NCBI GenBank assembly: GCA_963813345.1
Contig: CAWEYR010000001.1
Span: forward strand, 1 to 64,000
Origin: CAWDDA01 sp963813345
GTDB taxonomy: Bacteria > Acidobacteriota > Blastocatellia > RBC074
Reading direction: 5' to 3'
Length of the DNA stretch: 64,000 bases
Notes under the pieces: generated by a model
The model's database searches: none
Told to the model about the DNA's origin: nothing
What the model saw: the letters and a program-made list of their open reading frames with translations, nothing else
Part shown: positions 61,247-64,000 of the stretch, in pieces
How the letters are laid out: every line of letters begins with the position of its first letter
Position numbering within the stretch: the stretch's first letter is position 1
Made by a program: the position numbers and the translations under genes

Positions 61247-62305
61247 ATGCGATATGTCATTCACGGTGCGGGTGCGGTTGGAACTTTGCTTGGCGGGATG
61301 CTTGCCGAGAATGGCTTTGAAGTCGTGCTCATAGCGCGTCCGGCACACGCTGACGCGGTTAACAGGAACGGGCTCGTCATTCGGACCGAAAACGGCGACC
61401 GGCTCGTGAAATCAATTACGGCGGTCAGCGAACCTTCACAAATGACGCCTCAAGACGGCGATGCGGTGGTTCTGGCAGTCAAGACGGCACAAACGGCCTC
61501 ATCTGTGCAGGCATTGCGCGAAGTCTTTCAAGAAGACACACCGGTTTTCTGTTTCCAGAACGGTGTTCGAAACGAGGAGATGGCAGCTCGCAGGTTCCTG
61601 CGCGTCTATGGCGCGATGCCGGGTCTGAGCGCAACACTCGTCGCTCCCGGCATTGTTTCCAAGACGCTCGATCTGAAAATCGGCATTGGAAACTATCCCC
61701 TGGGCTGTGATGAGCTGGCGGCGGCAGTGGCGCGGGATTTCACTAAAGCCGGTTTTATCGTAACGACGCACGAGAGAGTGCTTGCTGTTAAGTGGAGCAA
61801 GCTGCTCATGAACCTGAATAATGCGACTCACGCGATAATCGACACGTACGTGCAGCTTAGCCGCGTGACGCCGCAGGTCGCGCATTTCATGGCGGAGGTT
61901 CAAAGTGAAGGTCATCATGTTCTCGAAGTAGCAGGAATCCCGCTTGAGGACCCTTCGAATCCTTACGATACCAGTGCTCAGATTGCGAGTATGCGCAGTA
62001 TGAGAGAAGACCCGGAAAGAATTCGTCGTGCAACGGAGTTGCCGTTTGATTTGCGAACGTATCCATCAACCTGGGTCGATCTCAAGAACCACAAGGGCGA
62101 GACAGAAGCGGGTTACTTCAATGGCGAGATCGTGCTGTTAGGCGAAAAGCACGGGTTGCCGACGCCGTACAATTCAACCCTGCTCAATACGGTAGAACAG
62201 ATGGCGGCAAGCGGTACGGAGCCCGGCCGCTTTTCGATTGACGACCTTATTGCAATGGTCGAGGAGCGCCGCCACAAATCGTACAGTCAGGGTGACAGTC
62301 ACTGA
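61247..62305 (+). CDS. Ketopantoate reductase-family protein (ApbA/PanE-like)
   Basis: N-terminal NADPH-binding motif YVIHGAGAVGTLLGGMLAEN, then PVFCFQNGVRNEEMAARRFL, and the C-terminal catalytic region with Lys in ERVLAVKWSKLLMNLNNATH and Glu in HKGETEAGYFNGEIVLLGEK. PanE reduces ketopantoate in pantothenate synthesis, but many family members act on other 2-oxoacids; no other pan genes are near, so I leave the symbol blank. ATG at 61247 after CTAAGGA. Intact, 352 residues. Confidence 0.88.
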   Translation: MRYVIHGAGAVGTLLGGMLAENGFEVVLIARPAHADAVNRNGLVIRTENGDRLVKSITAVSEPSQMTPQDGDAVVLAVKTAQTASSVQALREVFQEDTPVFCFQNGVRNEEMAARRFLRVYGAMPGLSATLVAPGIVSKTLDLKIGIGNYPLGCDELAAAVARDFTKAGFIVTTHERVLAVKWSKLLMNLNNATHAIIDTYVQLSRVTPQVAHFMAEVQSEGHHVLEVAGIPLEDPSNPYDTSAQIASMRSMREDPERIRRATELPFDLRTYPSTWVDLKNHKGETEAGYFNGEIVLLGEKHGLPTPYNSTLLNTVEQMAASGTEPGRFSIDDLIAMVEERRHKSYSQGDSH

Positions 62306-62379
62306 TAGAAATTGATCGAAACCGACGCTGCTGACTGCGCAACTCTTCTCCACTCTCTACCATCTAACGGTCTGAAACC

Positions 62380-62886
62380 ATGCGAAGAACTTTCCAGGTG
62401 ATTTCGGTAGTGATGCTCGGAGCCAGCGCTCTTTTTGCTCAAGGGTCAAATCTTGTCTTCAAATCTGCAGATGGACGATCGGTCGATCTCGCGAGTGAGC
62501 GTGGCCGCGTGATTGTGCTTTCGTTCAGTGCAACCTGGGCACCGCTTGCTGCGAAGGAGCTGGCTGCGCTGCAGAAGCTTGCTGATACCTACACGGGTCG
62601 TCCTGTCTCTGTTTACTGGGTAAGCATCAATTCGACGAAGCAGGGAGCGAAGTCTTACGCCGCTGATGGCGACTTGCAGTCTTACGCTTCACGCGCCGGC
62701 TTTCGTGGCACCGTACTTCGGGATCCCGAGCAGGCAGCCTACCGTTCGCTTGGGTTGAGTTCAGTTCCGACGATTGTAGTGCTGGACAAGAACGGCGCGG
62801 TCGCGCGCAAACACGTGGGTTTCGATCCCGACCGGGATGACGCCTTAAGTGATGTTACTCAGGCAATCGATCGAGCAATGAAATAG
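62380..62886 (+). CDS. Thioredoxin-fold (TlpA/redoxin-like) exported protein lacking active-site cysteines
   Basis: A signal peptide (VISVVMLGASALFAQG) is followed by a TlpA/AhpC-like fold: VIVLSFSATWAPLAAKELAA where WCxxC is expected but WAPL is found, then YWVSINSTKQGAKSYAADGD and the cis-Pro strand LGLSSVPTIVVLDKNGAVAR. The absence of both cysteines rules out thiol redox activity as in thioredoxin; a structural or chaperone role, or redox via a partner, remains. It lies 75 bases after the PanE-like gene on the same strand and ends at a family A hairpin. Confidence 0.85.
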   Translation: MRRTFQVISVVMLGASALFAQGSNLVFKSADGRSVDLASERGRVIVLSFSATWAPLAAKELAALQKLADTYTGRPVSVYWVSINSTKQGAKSYAADGDLQSYASRAGFRGTVLRDPEQAAYRSLGLSSVPTIVVLDKNGAVARKHVGFDPDRDDALSDVTQAIDRAMK

Positions 62887-62889
62887 GGG

Positions 62890-63028
62890 TGGGTGGTCAG
62901 TGGTCAGGTGGCGAGTGGTCAGTGGTATGGAGTTCAAGCTTCAGCTTGCTCTTTACAATCGAGCTATTAACCAGCAAGCTAAAGCTTGAACTCCATACCC
63001 TGACCCCTGATCCCTGACCACTGACCCT
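62890..63028. repeat. Family A hairpin repeat, copy A10
   Basis: Outer GGTCAGTGGTCAG arms, inner core GAGTTCAAGCTTCAGCTTG facing CAAGCTAAAGCTTGAACTC. One base on the left arm (CTTCAG) differs from the usual CTTTAG. It lies between convergent genes. Confidence 0.85.
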
Positions 63029-63035
63029 CTTCTTC

Positions 63036-63437
63036 TCACTGTTTCTGCACGTCCAGGTGGAGCCAGAGTTGGAGGTTCGGTGACTTGACGTCATTCGAAA
63101 TTACGTCAGCGTAGCGGCTCTGCTTTCCGTTCATTCCTTCGGTCTTGACAGTCAGCGTGACAGTTCCTTCGCCTCCTGGCGTGATCACTTTGGTGAAATC
63201 GCTGGCAGTGCATCCGCACGCCGGTGACACATTCTTGATGACGAGGTCCGCCGATCCTTCATTTCTGAGTTTGAATGTGTGGGTAACCACTTTCCCTTCA
63301 ATGACCTTCCCGAAATCGTGATCAGCCTTTTCGACGACGAGCTTTGGAGCTCCAGTCTTCTGCGCAAGTGTTACGGCTGAAAGGGCGACTGAAAGCGACA
63401 GCATTACCATTACCGCAATAAGTGCTTTCAATTTCAT
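63036..63437 (-). CDS. DUF1573-domain protein, exported
   Basis: A signal peptide (ALIAVMVMLSLSVALSAVTL) is followed by one DUF1573 (ASH-like, immunoglobulin fold) domain: DHDFGKVIEGKVVTHTFKLR, NEGSADLVIKNVSPACGCTA and VTLTVKTEGMNGKQSRYADV, with the conserved CGC turn. These proteins are periplasmic or surface exposed with unknown ligands. Intact, 133 residues, convergent with the cysteine-less redoxin-like gene across a family A hairpin. Confidence 0.88.
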   Translation of the reverse strand: MKLKALIAVMVMLSLSVALSAVTLAQKTGAPKLVVEKADHDFGKVIEGKVVTHTFKLRNEGSADLVIKNVSPACGCTASDFTKVITPGGEGTVTLTVKTEGMNGKQSRYADVISNDVKSPNLQLWLHLDVQKQ

Positions 63438-63542
63438 ACTTAACTAATTCCTCTCACTGTTCTAGTCTTTCAGGATCAAACAGACATAGAATTGTACGTG
63501 GCCCGCGACCTCACAGCAAGCATCGTCTAAGCAGTAACCCCA

Positions 63543-64000
63543 ATGGAAGAAAAACACAGGTTCACGGTTAAGGATTTCTCAACTGTTCGTCGCGTCTTTC
63601 TACTTTGGCTGCTGGTAGTGTGCGCAGTCCCACTCGCTGCTCAGGGAAGAAGGGCCGGGAGCCAGCCGTCACCTACACCGACTGCCACGCCTTCGACGAC
63701 ACCCTCGCCAAGTCCTGGAGCGACTCCCGTTACGGCGATTCCCGTGTCTGAGATCGCGGTTAGAGGAACCGAGCTGAAAATCGAGTTGCGCGGCTATGAG
63801 GACCAGCTTAATCGAGACAAAACGCTCGAATCCATTGAACAGGCCCTGAAATCACCTGAGGTGAGTCTCGATGAAGAGACGCGTGAGGTTGACAGGCTGA
63901 TTCGAAGCGCAGGCGGCTACAACGACCTTTTGGACCTCGAGCAGATGTGGACCGCTCGAAAGCAACGAAATGATAAGTGGCACGAAACATTGACTAATCG
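63543..64000 (+). CDS. Exported protein with Pro/Thr/Ser linker, truncated by the window edge
   Basis: The ATG at 63543 opens 152 codons with no stop before the window ends. A signal peptide (VFLLWLLVVCAVPLAAQG) is followed by a Pro/Thr/Ser linker (QPSPTPTATPSTTPSPSPG) and a helical region (ISEIAVRGTELK-like: VSEIAVRGTELKIELRGYED, LIRSAGGYNDLLDLEQMWTA). The helix region resembles the N-terminal domain of some mechanosensitive (MscS-like) channels, which would require a membrane part beyond the window. The identification is tentative. Divergent from the DUF1573 gene. Confidence 0.6.
   Translation, partial: MEEKHRFTVKDFSTVRRVFLLWLLVVCAVPLAAQGRRAGSQPSPTPTATPSTTPSPSPGATPVTAIPVSEIAVRGTELKIELRGYEDQLNRDKTLESIEQALKSPEVSLDEETREVDRLIRSAGGYNDLLDLEQMWTARKQRNDKWHETLTN

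Overview
The window looks like chromosomal DNA of an acidobacterium, probably of the Blastocatellia type. This rests on gene content only: two very different Ser/Thr kinases (one with a zinc-ribbon start and TPR tail, one with a beta-propeller tail), a protein with a TIGR03437-type domain, an NHLRC2-like thioredoxin/NHL protein, several multiheme cytochromes, and many intergenic hairpin repeats. About 47 protein genes, one tRNA-Arg and some twenty repeat elements can be supported. At least thirty single-base-type frameshifts are scattered through otherwise well-conserved genes (nadA, folP, a cyclophilin, cytochromes). Most are best read as sequence errors, so frameshifted genes are reported as whole genes with the break positions given.

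Layout. 1-3.6 kb: badly broken TonB-dependent receptor, NAD(P)-binding protein and TPR protein, with a 600-base stretch in which I see no gene. 3.7-14.6 kb: M2 (ACE-like) lipoprotein peptidase, kinase with TolB-like propeller, SDR plus EamA transporter pair, zinc-ribbon kinase with TPRs. 14.7-29.3 kb: the most distinctive part. A minus-strand run encodes two nine-heme cytochromes and a four-heme cytochrome, a TPR protein, a cyclic-nucleotide phosphodiesterase-like MBL enzyme and an FHA-GAF adenylyl cyclase, mostly overlapping or a few bases apart. It is followed by a haem-binding (GlcG/HbpS-like) secreted protein, a membrane methyltransferase, and a plus-strand pair of outer-membrane beta-barrel and ten-heme cytochrome fused to LVIVD repeats. 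Together this is 32 CXXCH motifs in four proteins and suggests an envelope electron-transfer system tied to cAMP signalling.

29.6-44.4 kb: NHLRC2-like protein, HAD phosphatase and cyclophilin, BON protein, nadA behind a striking tandem operator, TMEM175-like channel, NtrY/NtrX-like two-component system, glycine-zipper protein with SAM hydroxide adenosyltransferase and folP, M48 protease with an unknown partner. 44.8-51.4 kb: M14 carboxypeptidase, response regulator with an anti-sigma-type ATPase, a membrane protein with a possible lysozyme-like tail, and a stand-alone LigD-type polymerase. The last two are expressed divergently from a 183-base palindrome carrying two mirrored promoters. 51.4-53.9 kb: tRNA-Arg, a 1.2-kb insert bounded by a copy of the tRNA 3' half, then small stress proteins. 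54.2-64 kb: UbiB-like kinase, PQQ-type propeller, small enzymes, CE15-like esterase with carbonic anhydrase, EEP hydrolase, PanE-like reductase, cysteine-less thioredoxin-fold protein, DUF1573 protein, and a truncated exported protein.

Intergenic space is dominated by hairpin repeats of several families. The main one has a GAGTTCAAGCTTTAGCTTG core, with eleven copies. Most lie between convergent genes, some in divergent promoter regions, and a few run into the 3' ends of genes and supply their stop codons.
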